Origin: Candidatus Latescibacterota bacterium
GTDB lineage: Bacteria > Latescibacterota > UBA2968 > UBA8231
Direction of reading: 5' to 3'
Assembly: GCA_022820485.1 (NCBI GenBank)
Contig: JAJEFJ010000106.1
Coordinates: forward strand, 1-64,000
Length of the DNA stretch: 64,000 nucleotides
Below, in pieces: positions 51,151 to 59,656 of the stretch (within the stretch, counting starts at the first letter, position 1; the number at the start of each line of letters is the position of its first letter). Under the pieces are notes generated by a model. It made no database searches, was not told where the DNA came from, and worked only from the letters and a program-made list of their open reading frames with translations. The position numbers were made by a program, and so were the translations under genes.

Positions 51151-51945
51151 GTGACCCAACAAACCCTGCGCCACCTCACCCCCGATCAAGTTGAACGCTT
51201 CTACCTCGACGGCTGCCTGACCGTCGAAGACGTGCTAACCCCCGACGAGGTCGCTTCTTTAGCGGCCCATACCGACCGCATCGCCACCGGCGAGCTAAAC
51301 CACATTCCCGATACCAGCATCCAGCTCGAACCCGTCTTCCGCCGCGGCGAAAAAGCCGTCACCGACCAAGTGCTATCTGTGCGCAAATTGTACAACATAG
51401 CGGTGTACGACGACGTAATGTGGGCCCACGTCACCCACCCCAAAATCGCCGACATCATCGCCGACCTGCTCGGCACCTCCGACATCAAGATGTACGGCGA
51501 CCAGCTCTTTATGAAAGCTCCGCGCACGGGTTCGGCGCAGGGCTGGCATCAAGACTCGGCCTCTTGGCGCGACATTTTCCCCATGGACTTGGTCTCCGCT
51601 TGGACCGCCATTGACGCGGCCACCCTCGACAACGGCTGCCTCAACTTTGCCCCGGGCACTCATCGCTGGGGCATGTTGCGGGGCGAGCGCTTGGCTCCTT
51701 TTGTCGCCGATCTGGAAAGCGGCGGCTGGCCCATCCGACCCGCTCCCCTGCGCGCCGGCAGCATCAGCTTCCACCACAGCCTGACGCTGCACCAGAGCAA
51801 CGCCAATCTGACCGGCACGCGGCGCCGGGGCTATGCCGTGCACTACATGCGCGCGACTTCCTGGCGCGACGAGGCCGTCACCGACGCGCCCAAGATGCCG
51901 CCCTTTAAGCAGGTGCGAGGACGGTCTTTTCCTGGGAGGGTTTAA
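51151..51945 (+). CDS. Phytanoyl-CoA dioxygenase-family protein (3)
   Basis: A 264-residue PhyH-family oxygenase with a GTG start behind CAGGAG. H133-x-D135 in GWHQDSASW are iron ligands; the distal His lies in SFHHSLTLHQSNANLTG, followed by RRRGYAVHYM with the 2-oxoglutarate Arg. The N-terminal VERFYLDGCLTVEDVLT is typical of the family. It is the last ordinary metabolic gene before the defence island. Confidence 0.84.
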   Translation: MTQQTLRHLTPDQVERFYLDGCLTVEDVLTPDEVASLAAHTDRIATGELNHIPDTSIQLEPVFRRGEKAVTDQVLSVRKLYNIAVYDDVMWAHVTHPKIADIIADLLGTSDIKMYGDQLFMKAPRTGSAQGWHQDSASWRDIFPMDLVSAWTAIDAATLDNGCLNFAPGTHRWGMLRGERLAPFVADLESGGWPIRPAPLRAGSISFHHSLTLHQSNANLTGTRRRGYAVHYMRATSWRDEAVTDAPKMPPFKQVRGRSFPGRV

Positions 51946-52045
51946 CCACCCCATTCGGCACCTCAGCCAACGTCGCCCGCGAACTGGCCACTAACCACTC
52001 ACTATGGTACCTTTGGGATAGCATAGATAGCGGCTAGAGGTCTCA

Positions 52046-53752
52046 ATGGCAAAAGCAAACATCCTCAACACTCGCACGATCAACTACATGGAGTTGATCG
52101 GCAACGGCAAGTTATACCGCGTACCCCCGTACCAGCGCGATTACTCTTGGTCGCAAGAGCAGTGGGAGGATCTCTGGAACGACATCGTCGAACTACGGCC
52201 TCGTTCGGAAGACCGCCATTATCTGGGTGCCTTGGTCGTCGAAGGAAGGAGCGACCGCGAATTTTTGGTTATCGACGGCCAGCAGCGCCTAGCCACATTG
52301 AGCCTGTTTGCCCTCGCTGTGATCGACAGGTTGCAGGCGATGGCCGCCCAAGGCATTGAGGCCGAGGCCAACAGGGAACGTGGGCGAGAGCTTCGCAATC
52401 GCTTCATCGGAGAAAAGGATCCGGCATCGCTCACCGAGAGCACGCGGCTGTACCTGAACGAGACGGATAACCCCTTTTATCAAGACTACCTGGTTCAACT
52501 CAGGCAGCCACTCAACCCGAGGGGACTGCCCAAATCGAACCGGCTACTCTGGGAATGTTTCCTTTACTTTAGGGGCTGCCTCGAAGAGGACAAATTACAA
52601 GACGACGGAAGAGGCATAGCGGGCCTCCTTTCCGAAACTCTGGCCCGCCAATTCCTGTTCATTCTGATCACGGTAGATGACGAACTAAACGCCTATACCG
52701 TTTTTGAGACACTCAACGCGCGCGGCCTAGAATTGACGACCACGGACCTGCTCAAGAACTATTTGTTCTCGCTAGTGCGCGTCCCCGCCGACCTAGAAGC
52801 ACTCCAGCGCCGCTGGCAAGCACTCATTGAAACCGTAGAACAAGCGCGTTTTCCAGAATTCCTCCGCTATCACATGCTTTGCGAGCTACCGCAGGTTCGA
52901 AGCCAACGCCTTTTCAAATTAGTGCGCGAGCGGACGAAGACGACGCAAGATGTCTTTATGCTCCTCGACGAGTTGGAGACGCGAGCGGAGCTGTTTGCGG
53001 CGGCTTCGGACCCGAATCACAGCTACTGGATGGAATTGCCTGCAGCAAAGGCATTCATCCGTGAGCTAAACCTTTTTCAAGTACGCCAAGCGATGCCGCT
53101 GCTGTTCGCCGCATGGGAATCTTTCTCAAGCGAAGACTTCGTCCGCATTCTGAAACTCGTCAGCGTGATTTCGTTCCGTTACATCGCAATCAGCCGCCTC
53201 AACACGAATGACCTCGAACCTGTGTATCACCATGCTGCCAAGGCGGTGATTGATGGCGGAGCTGCCAGCCCGGCGGAAGTATTAGAACGCTTGAAGCCGA
53301 TCTACGTGGACGACGAGAAGACGCGCCAAGATTTTGCCCTCTTCAGCGTACCTACTCGCGGCCCGAGGAAGAAATTGGCGAAATACATCCTCGCGCGACT
53401 CGAAGGCGATGCTGCCGACCGCTATTGTGACCCAGACACAGACCCCGGCACAATCGAGCACATCTTGCCGGAGAACCCGGCCGAGACTTGGAGCGAGATC
53501 TTTGCATCCGAACAGTGGGACGCGTCGGCGTACCGCCTCGGCAATCTTACTCTTCTCGAAGCCGCGGCTAATCGAACCGTTGGCAATGCCGCGTACGCCG
53601 ACAAATGTGCTGCGTACAACAAAAGTTCGTATGTCCTCACCAAGAGGATCCCAGCAATAGCGCCCGAGCAATGGACGCCCGAATTGATAGATGAACGGCA
53701 ACGGCAGCTTGCAGCAAGGGCCGTGCATTTGTGGAGAGCGGATTTCGCGTGA
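52046..53752 (+). CDS. DUF262/DUF1524 GmrSD-like nuclease
   Basis: A 568-residue protein. The N-terminal DUF262 domain has IPPYQRDYSW-like VPPYQRDYSWSQEQWEDLW and the D77-GQQR81 motif, linked to nucleotide-dependent cleavage or binding. The C-terminal DUF1524 domain has IEHILPEN (H472) and RLGNLTLLEAAANRTVGN, the His-Me finger nuclease core. Full-length single-chain GmrSD enzymes of this type act against modified phage DNA. It opens the defence island; its TGA overlaps a GTG that starts a broken methyltransferase fragment. Confidence 0.88.
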   Translation: MAKANILNTRTINYMELIGNGKLYRVPPYQRDYSWSQEQWEDLWNDIVELRPRSEDRHYLGALVVEGRSDREFLVIDGQQRLATLSLFALAVIDRLQAMAAQGIEAEANRERGRELRNRFIGEKDPASLTESTRLYLNETDNPFYQDYLVQLRQPLNPRGLPKSNRLLWECFLYFRGCLEEDKLQDDGRGIAGLLSETLARQFLFILITVDDELNAYTVFETLNARGLELTTTDLLKNYLFSLVRVPADLEALQRRWQALIETVEQARFPEFLRYHMLCELPQVRSQRLFKLVRERTKTTQDVFMLLDELETRAELFAAASDPNHSYWMELPAAKAFIRELNLFQVRQAMPLLFAAWESFSSEDFVRILKLVSVISFRYIAISRLNTNDLEPVYHHAAKAVIDGGAASPAEVLERLKPIYVDDEKTRQDFALFSVPTRGPRKKLAKYILARLEGDAADRYCDPDTDPGTIEHILPENPAETWSEIFASEQWDASAYRLGNLTLLEAAANRTVGNAAYADKCAAYNKSSYVLTKRIPAIAPEQWTPELIDERQRQLAARAVHLWRADFA

Positions 53753-53898
53753 ACCGCCAATCTCGGATCGGCGTAGATCCACCGCCAGCTAACTCCCGCA
53801 AAAAACGCCTTGAAGTCGCCCTACCGCTCGATGCCATTAACGAGGTCTGCACGGACGCGGTGAAAGACGGGCCGGACTATGGCCGGAACGGAGAATGA
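53749..53898 (+). pseudogene. Decayed DUF1156 methyltransferase N-terminus
   Basis: A 49-codon frame starting at a GTG that overlaps the DUF262 stop. Residues SRKKRLEVALPLDAINEV match PRKKLIEVALPLDAINAA, residues 4-21 of the intact DUF1156 protein at 55899. At DNA level 53797-53840 matches 55911-55954 at about 37 of 44 bases. After this the likeness ends and the frame closes at 53898, inside the start of the ATPase gene. It is a truncated second copy or the stump of an older methyltransferase gene. Confidence 0.7.
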
Positions 53899-55438
53899 AG
53901 ATATGGACGATCTAACCAAACAAGACGCACTTGAACTCGAAGTAGCCAATTTCGGGCCGATCGTCGAGGCCAAGATCGATCTGCGTCCGCTGACCGTATT
54001 TGTCGGGCCGAGCAACACCGGGAAATCCTACCTGGCGATCCTGATCTATGCGCTGCATCGGTTTTTTAGGGCAGGTCCCTACCCTATAATGCGGCCACTT
54101 ACAAGCGGCTCACTTGATGATTTCGATCTGCCCGACGACGAATTTAACCGCCTGCCCGACGACGAATTTGACCGCATCCTACAAGCGTTACGAGCATGGG
54201 AAGTAGAAAACCACGAGCTCAATGTGGCTCTGTCGGCTCCAGTCGCAGACTTGGTGCTTCCGCTGCTCCGGGACGTCGATGGGCTTTTTAAGGAAGTACT
54301 CGCTGAGGAAATCACGAGATGTTTCGGTGTAGATGGCACAAAGGATCTGATTCGCCATCCGGGCAGCAATAATGCCGAGGTTGTCCTGCAAAGCAGCGGA
54401 TTGGGAGAAGATGGCAATACGGCACCGTTTAAGTACGCACTTTCGATGACGCGAACGGGACCTCAGCTCATCACTGCGATACCCGAAGAGGCACCTTTGC
54501 GGATTGAAGGACCGCCGAGAAGGTATGGTTACTCTTCGAGACTCCTTCGCTGGCGCGATGATATAGATAGAGGAGAGGGCGTAGGAGAAGTGTCGGAGCA
54601 CCTTGCCAATTCCGTCCTTTCCTTCATCCTCGGCCCAATGACGCGCCCCACTCATTATCTCCCCGCCGACCGCACAGGCGTGATGCACGCGCATCGCGTA
54701 CTCATCGGTTCCTTGCTCAACCGCGCCTCGCAACCCGGGCTTCGCAGAGATGATCCGTTGCCAGATCTTTCCGGCGTTGTCGCTGATTTTCTGAATCAAC
54801 TCATCGAGTTGGGAGATCTTGCAGGACGTCGGCGCGATAAAACGGACGCTCTAGCCAAGCGTATTGAGCAAGCGATCCTCACAGGCTCGGTTCAAATCAA
54901 AACGTCAGCAATGGGCTATCCGCTGTTTTTCTATAAACCCGACGGCTGGAAGAACACCCTGCCCCTGATGAACACCTCGTCCATGGTCTCGGAACTCGCG
55001 CCAGTGGTCTTGTATCTGCGCCATGTCGTTCAACCCGGCGAGACCCTAATCATCGAAGAGCCGGAAGCACACCTCCATCCGGCCATGCAGGTCGAATTCA
55101 CCCGCCAAATCGCGGCGCTCGTTCAGGCAGGCGTCAGGGTGATCGTCACGACGCACAGTGAGTGGGTGCTGGAGGAACTCGGCAACATCGTGCGGTGCTC
55201 CGAACTGCCCGAGGCTCGCCGAAAGAAGATCCCCCAAGGTGATTTCGCGCTGCGTCCTGACCAAGTGGGGGCATGGCTGTTCAAGCCGAAGCTCCGCCCG
55301 AGGGGATCGGTAGTGCAGGAAATAAAGCTGGATGCAGAAACCGGCCTCTATCCGACCGATTACGATGATGTCAGTTTGGCGCTGTACAACGACAGCGTGG
55401 GTATTTTCAATCGCATTCAGGGCAGCAATGCCGAATGA
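53879..55438 (+). CDS. AAA ATPase, OLD/SMC-like
   Basis: A 519-residue ABC/SMC-type ATPase. Walker A is GPSNTGKS (43-50), right after LRPLTVFV. Near residue 390 come Walker B (TLIIEEPEAHLHPA) and a signature and switch region (VIVTTHSEWVLEELG), the AAA_21/DUF3696-like layout of OLD nucleases and phage-defence ATPases. No TOPRIM domain is visible at the C-terminus. The start could be the ATG at 53879 or 53903. A 24-bp tandem duplication at 54128-54175 adds LPDDEFNR/LPDDEFDR. It overlaps the next gene by 4 bp, so the two form a pair. Confidence 0.82.
   Translation: MAGTENEDMDDLTKQDALELEVANFGPIVEAKIDLRPLTVFVGPSNTGKSYLAILIYALHRFFRAGPYPIMRPLTSGSLDDFDLPDDEFNRLPDDEFDRILQALRAWEVENHELNVALSAPVADLVLPLLRDVDGLFKEVLAEEITRCFGVDGTKDLIRHPGSNNAEVVLQSSGLGEDGNTAPFKYALSMTRTGPQLITAIPEEAPLRIEGPPRRYGYSSRLLRWRDDIDRGEGVGEVSEHLANSVLSFILGPMTRPTHYLPADRTGVMHAHRVLIGSLLNRASQPGLRRDDPLPDLSGVVADFLNQLIELGDLAGRRRDKTDALAKRIEQAILTGSVQIKTSAMGYPLFFYKPDGWKNTLPLMNTSSMVSELAPVVLYLRHVVQPGETLIIEEPEAHLHPAMQVEFTRQIAALVQAGVRVIVTTHSEWVLEELGNIVRCSELPEARRKKIPQGDFALRPDQVGAWLFKPKLRPRGSVVQEIKLDAETGLYPTDYDDVSLALYNDSVGIFNRIQGSNAE
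54128..54175 (+). repeat. 24-bp in-frame tandem duplication
   Basis: CTGCCCGACGACGAATTT then AACCGC or GACCGC occurs twice head to tail (54128-54151, 54152-54175), with one base difference. It adds eight residues to the ATPase just before its helical insert. Recent slippage is likely. Confidence 0.75.
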
Positions 55439-55902
55439 GTGGTACAGTCGCGTCGATTGCCCGCATAATACCCGATAGCTGCCGTACCACTCACTGCAAT
55501 AAAGATAAATGCCGGGTTGATTTGGCCGGGGCACCGCAGGTACGGGTCATTGTCGATATGGACTGCAAGGCACTGTCAATTCCGAAGAATTGGAAACGGT
55601 GTGACTATCTATTTGTCGGCGAAGAAAGCAATGAGACTTGGGTAGCACCGATTGAACTAAAGAGTGGCAGATTGAGCGTCAGTGCGGTATTGGAGCAACT
55701 TGCAGGAGGCACCCGAATGGCAAATATGTGGCTCCCCCAAGGTGTTGCCTTACAATTTGCTCCAGTCCTTGCTCATGGCAAAACAATCCATCGAAACGCT
55801 CTCAAAAGACTTCGCGCCGAGAAGCTACAATTGCGTGGACAACGAAAGGGGATAACGGTGATCAAATGCGGTGATCGATTGACGAAGGCGCTCGGCACAT
55901 GA
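55435..55902 (+). CDS. PD-(D/E)xK-like small protein coupled to the ATPase
   Basis: A 155-residue protein that I do not match to a named family. It has a candidate PD-(D/E)xK core: D57 in RCDYLFVG, then E74-L-K76 in APIELKSGR. Spacing and the preceding beta-strand fit a small nuclease. A CxxxxC pair (C21, C26) and C16 lie near the N-terminus. Its ATG overlaps the stop of the ATPase gene and its stop overlaps the methyltransferase start, both by 4 bp. ATPase plus nuclease-like pairs of this form are common defence effectors, so this is the predicted cutter. The function is inferred. Confidence 0.55.
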   Translation: MSGTVASIARIIPDSCRTTHCNKDKCRVDLAGAPQVRVIVDMDCKALSIPKNWKRCDYLFVGEESNETWVAPIELKSGRLSVSAVLEQLAGGTRMANMWLPQGVALQFAPVLAHGKTIHRNALKRLRAEKLQLRGQRKGITVIKCGDRLTKALGT

Positions 55903-58808
55903 CGTCTCCCCGCAAAAAGCTCATTGAAGTCGCCCTGCCGCTCGACGCGATCAATGCCGCGTCAGCGCGGGAGAAGTCTATTCGGCACGGGCATCCGAGC
56001 ACGCTGCATTTGTGGTGGGCACGGCGGCCGTTGGCAGCGGCGCGGGCGGTGATTTTTGCGCAGATGGTCGATGATCCGTCGGCCAGCCCCGATCTGTTTC
56101 CTACGGAAGCCGACCAGGAAAAGGAGCGCGAGCGGCTGTTCCGCCTCATCGAAGAATTGGTGAAGTGGGAGAATACCACGAACGAGAAGGTGCTGGAACG
56201 GGCGCGGACGGAAATTCGCAAGAGCTGGCGGCGGACCTGCGCCGACCATGCCGACCACCCGCGTGCCGCCGAGCTGTTCGACCCGGACAAGCTGCCGGCC
56301 TTTCACGATCCGTTTGCTGGCGGCGGTGCGTTGCCGTTGGAAGCGCAGCGGTTGGGGCTTGAGGCTCATGCCAGCGACCTCAATCCGGTGGCGGTGCTCA
56401 TCAACAAGGCCATGATCGAGATCCCGCCGAAGTTCGCCGGTCAGTCGCCGGTGAATCCGGAGTCCCGCGGGGAAAGGAGTCTGATCGAGCGCGAATGGAA
56501 GGGGGCGCAGGGGCTGGCCGAGGATGTGCGCTACTATGGTCAGTGGATGCGCGACGAAGCTGAGCGGCGCATTGGGCATCTGTATCCGCAGGTTGAGATT
56601 ACCGAGGAGATGGTGCGGGAGCGGCCCGATCTTGAACGATACAAGGGGCGCAAGCTGACGGTGATTGCGTGGCTGTGGGCGCGGACGGTGAGAAGCCCGA
56701 ATCCGGCGTTTGCCGATGTGGAGGTGCCGCTGGCCTCGACTTTTATGCTTTCGACGAAGAAGGGGAAGGAGGCGTATGTTGAGCCGGTGATTGAGGGGCG
56801 TGGGTATCGGTTTGTGGTGAAGGTGGGAACGCCCGAGGATGCGGAGGCGGCGAAGGCGGGGACGAAGTTGGCGCGGGGAGCGAACTTCCGCTGCGTGATG
56901 TCGGGGACGCCGATTGTGGGGAATTACATCAAGGCGGAGGGGCAGGCCGGTCGGATGGGAGCGCGGTTGATGGCGATTGTGGTGGAGGGAGACCGAGGGC
57001 GGGTGTACCTGACGCCGGCACCAGAGCACGAAGTGGTGGCACGAGAGCCGATGCCGGAATGGAGGCCGGATGGCGACGTGCCTGCGCGACTCACCGGCGG
57101 AACATGCGTGCCTTACGGCTTGACGACATGGGGAGACCTCTTCACTTCCCGCCAACTCGTCGCCTTGACCACCTTCTCCGACTTGGTGGCGGAAGCAATG
57201 GAACGCGTCAAACGTGATGCTGCTACCGCCGGGTTGCCCGACGACATTAATCCGCTGTACGATGGAGGTACCGGGGTTGCGGCGTATGCCGAGGCGATGG
57301 GGGTGTACTTAGCGTTTGCCATCGATAAGGGAGCGAACTATTGGTCGTCCATCTGTGCTTGGCATACAGGTGCCGCGAAACTGGTCTCCACATTTGGACG
57401 CCAAGCATTACCGATGGTTTGGGACTATACCGAGGCGAATCCTCTCAGTGACTCGTCTGGCAATGTCCTGCTTGGTGTAGAGCAAGCAGCGAAGATGATC
57501 GCGTTGCTTGGGGCAGGCACTAGTGGTTCGGCGTCTCAAAAAGATGCAGCCACTCAATCAATCAGTGTGGCCAAAGTTGTCTCTACCGATCCACCCTATT
57601 ACGACAACATTGCTTACGCCGACCTATCCGACTTCTTCTACGTCTGGCTGCGCCGTGCGGTACGTTCGACCTATCCCGACCTTTTCGCTACGCTCGCCGT
57701 ACCAAAGGCCGAAGAATTGGTCGCTGCTCCATACCGGCATGGGAACAAAGAAAAGGCAGAGACCTTTTTTCTTGCCGGGATGACGGACGCGATGTGTCGT
57801 CTCGCCAAGCAGACGCACCCGGCCTATCCAGTCACCATCTACTATGCCTTCAAGCAGTCCGAGACCAAAGGAGACACCGGAGACACCGGCACGGCCAGCA
57901 CTGGCTGGGAGACTTTCCTAGCTGCGGTGATCGAGTCGGGCTTCTCCGTCACCGGCACTTGGCCGATACGCACTGAATACACTGGAAACCTGAAGAAAGG
58001 ATTCAACGCCCTCGCCTCCTCCATCGTCCTCGTCTGCCGCCAGCGCCCTGCCAACGCACCAATGGCCACCCGCCGCGAATTCGTCGCCGCGTTGAGAGCC
58101 GAACTCCCCACGGCCCTTGCCCACCTGCAATCCGGCAACATCGCCCCAGTCGATCTCGCTCAAGCCGCCATCGGCCCCGGCATGGCCGTATTCACCCGCT
58201 ACGCCAAAGTGCTTGACGCCGAGGGCAAGCCCGTCTCCGTGCGCGAGGCCCTAGCGCTCATCAACCAGATGCTCGACGAAGTGCTCGCCGAGCAGGAAGG
58301 CGACTTTGACTCCGACAGCCGTTGGGCTTTGGCGTGGTTCGAGCAGCAAGGCTTCGACGAAGGCGAATACGGCGTCGCCGAAACCCTGTCCAAAGCCAAA
58401 AACACCAGCATCGCCGGCATCGTCGAAGGCGGCATTCTCGCCTCCAGCGCCGGCAAGGTGCGCCTGCTGCGCCCCGACGAATTAGCCGACGACTGGGACC
58501 CAACGACTGATGCCCGGCTCACTGTGTGGGAGGCCGTCCACCACCTCATCCGCGCCTTGGAGACTGGCGGCGAAAAAGGTGCCGCTCAGGTCGTAGTCCG
58601 CCTCGGCGCATCCGCCGACATCGCCCGCGAACTAGCCTACCGCCTCTACACCATCTGCGAACGCAAACGCCGCGCCGCCGAAGCCCTCTCCTACAACAGC
58701 CTAGTACAGAGCTGGCCCGAAATCGCCGATCTAGCGCGGCAGGAGGTGCCGGACGAACAAGGTGGGCTGTTCGGCGATGGCAATACAGGAAGGGAAGGTT
58801 CTCTATGA
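55899..58808 (+). CDS. DUF1156 adenine-specific DNA methyltransferase
   Basis: A 969-residue methyltransferase of the COG1743/DUF1156 type. The N-terminal DUF1156 block is followed by WWARRPLAAARAVIFAQ (about 42-58). Motif I is DPFAGGGALP (137-146) with SDLNPVAV downstream, and motif IV is D564-P-P-Y567 (TDPPYYDNIAYADLSDFFY), the adenine N6 type. The central zinc-ribbon region of COG1743 reads FRCVMSGTPIVG with only one cysteine, so zinc binding there may be lost. Such proteins mark host DNA in island-type defence with a DUF499 ATPase and a helicase. A complete ATGA overlap joins it to the preceding gene. Confidence 0.86.
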   Translation: MTSPRKKLIEVALPLDAINAASAREKSIRHGHPSTLHLWWARRPLAAARAVIFAQMVDDPSASPDLFPTEADQEKERERLFRLIEELVKWENTTNEKVLERARTEIRKSWRRTCADHADHPRAAELFDPDKLPAFHDPFAGGGALPLEAQRLGLEAHASDLNPVAVLINKAMIEIPPKFAGQSPVNPESRGERSLIEREWKGAQGLAEDVRYYGQWMRDEAERRIGHLYPQVEITEEMVRERPDLERYKGRKLTVIAWLWARTVRSPNPAFADVEVPLASTFMLSTKKGKEAYVEPVIEGRGYRFVVKVGTPEDAEAAKAGTKLARGANFRCVMSGTPIVGNYIKAEGQAGRMGARLMAIVVEGDRGRVYLTPAPEHEVVAREPMPEWRPDGDVPARLTGGTCVPYGLTTWGDLFTSRQLVALTTFSDLVAEAMERVKRDAATAGLPDDINPLYDGGTGVAAYAEAMGVYLAFAIDKGANYWSSICAWHTGAAKLVSTFGRQALPMVWDYTEANPLSDSSGNVLLGVEQAAKMIALLGAGTSGSASQKDAATQSISVAKVVSTDPPYYDNIAYADLSDFFYVWLRRAVRSTYPDLFATLAVPKAEELVAAPYRHGNKEKAETFFLAGMTDAMCRLAKQTHPAYPVTIYYAFKQSETKGDTGDTGTASTGWETFLAAVIESGFSVTGTWPIRTEYTGNLKKGFNALASSIVLVCRQRPANAPMATRREFVAALRAELPTALAHLQSGNIAPVDLAQAAIGPGMAVFTRYAKVLDAEGKPVSVREALALINQMLDEVLAEQEGDFDSDSRWALAWFEQQGFDEGEYGVAETLSKAKNTSIAGIVEGGILASSAGKVRLLRPDELADDWDPTTDARLTVWEAVHHLIRALETGGEKGAAQVVVRLGASADIARELAYRLYTICERKRRAAEALSYNSLVQSWPEIADLARQEVPDEQGGLFGDGNTGREGSL

Positions 58809-58855
58809 ACAACCCTGAACTCAAGGACAAATACGGCTCCTGGATGCTCTGTTGA
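58805..58855 (+). CDS. Truncated 16-residue ORF after the methyltransferase
   Basis: The ATG overlaps the methyltransferase stop (ATGA), which normally marks the start of the next operon gene. The peptide MNNPELKDKYGSWMLC ends at a TGA after 16 residues. The start looks like a genuine coupled N-terminus, with the rest of the gene missing before the AT-rich toxin-antitoxin pair. Confidence 0.35.
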   Translation: MNNPELKDKYGSWMLC

Positions 58856-58961
58856 CAACGCCTTTACCCCTCCCTTATGCTTTCTGAAGAAGCCACCCAC
58901 GCCGCCCGTCGGAGGACAAACTAGCAGGTGATTCCCGAATCCAAAAACAAAAAGGTATCTC

Positions 58962-59246
58962 ATGGCCCAAACAACTGAACATCCCTACATCGTGACAGAC
59001 GATCAGATTCTAGGTGGAGAGCCTATCGTCAAAGACACGCGTACACCGGTTCGTGCGATTGTCGAAATCTGGCGTTTGGGCACACAACCTGAAGATATTC
59101 CAAACCACCTTCCGCATTTGTCTTTGGGACAGGTTTTTGATGCCCTGAGTTATTACAGCGACCACCAAGAGGAAATCCAGAAATACATTGAAGAAAATCG
59201 CATTCCCGACAGCTTGATTGCCCCACTTGTACAGTCAACAAAATGA
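58962..59246 (+). CDS. DUF433-family antitoxin
   Basis: A 94-residue DUF433 protein: YIVTDDQILGGEPIVKDTRT (about 7-26), then the helix-turn-helix-like IVEIWRLGTQPEDIPNHLPH and LSLGQVFDALSYYSDHQEEI. DUF433 proteins are encoded next to DUF5615 PIN-like proteins, as here with an ATGA overlap. The DNA is AT-rich compared with the flanking defence genes. Confidence 0.82.
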   Translation: MAQTTEHPYIVTDDQILGGEPIVKDTRTPVRAIVEIWRLGTQPEDIPNHLPHLSLGQVFDALSYYSDHQEEIQKYIEENRIPDSLIAPLVQSTK

Positions 59247-59587
59247 GTTTATTTGTCGAACTGTACCTCGATGAAGATGTTGATGTCTTGATTGCAGATT
59301 TACTCAAAGCGTATGGTTTTTCTGCACTGACAACGAGAGATGCAGACCAAATTCAGAATAGTGATGCAGATCAATTGGCTTACGCAGCCATGCGGCAGAA
59401 GACATTGCTGACTCATAATCGCGTTCACTTTGAGTCGCTTGCCAAGTTATATTTTGAACAAAATAAAACGCATTGGGGGATAATTATTGCTGTCCGTCGT
59501 TCATCGTATGAAATGGTGCAAAGGCTCTTGAATATCTTAAATCGAGTTACAGCAGATGAAATGAAGAATCAGATCCTATATCTCTAA
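59243..59587 (+). CDS. DUF5615 PIN-like toxin
   Basis: A 114-residue DUF5615 protein of the PIN-like superfamily. Acidic residues expected in the active site are D11-E12-D13 (LDEDVDVLI), D33 and D35 (TRDADQI), and N in THNRVHF. It overlaps the DUF433 gene by 4 bp. This pair interrupts the methyltransferase-to-DUF499 stretch of the defence operon and is probably a later insertion. Confidence 0.82.
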   Translation: MSLFVELYLDEDVDVLIADLLKAYGFSALTTRDADQIQNSDADQLAYAAMRQKTLLTHNRVHFESLAKLYFEQNKTHWGIIIAVRRSSYEMVQRLLNILNRVTADEMKNQILYL

Positions 59588-59656
59588 GAAATTGGACCGT
59601 GGACGAGCGCAATCAGTCGCACGGCAACCAAGAGCAATCTATAAGGAAGTAAAATC

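Noticed and set aside
55962..57155. 397-codon frame on the minus strand
   Set aside because: His/Arg/Pro-rich shadow of the DUF1156 gene.
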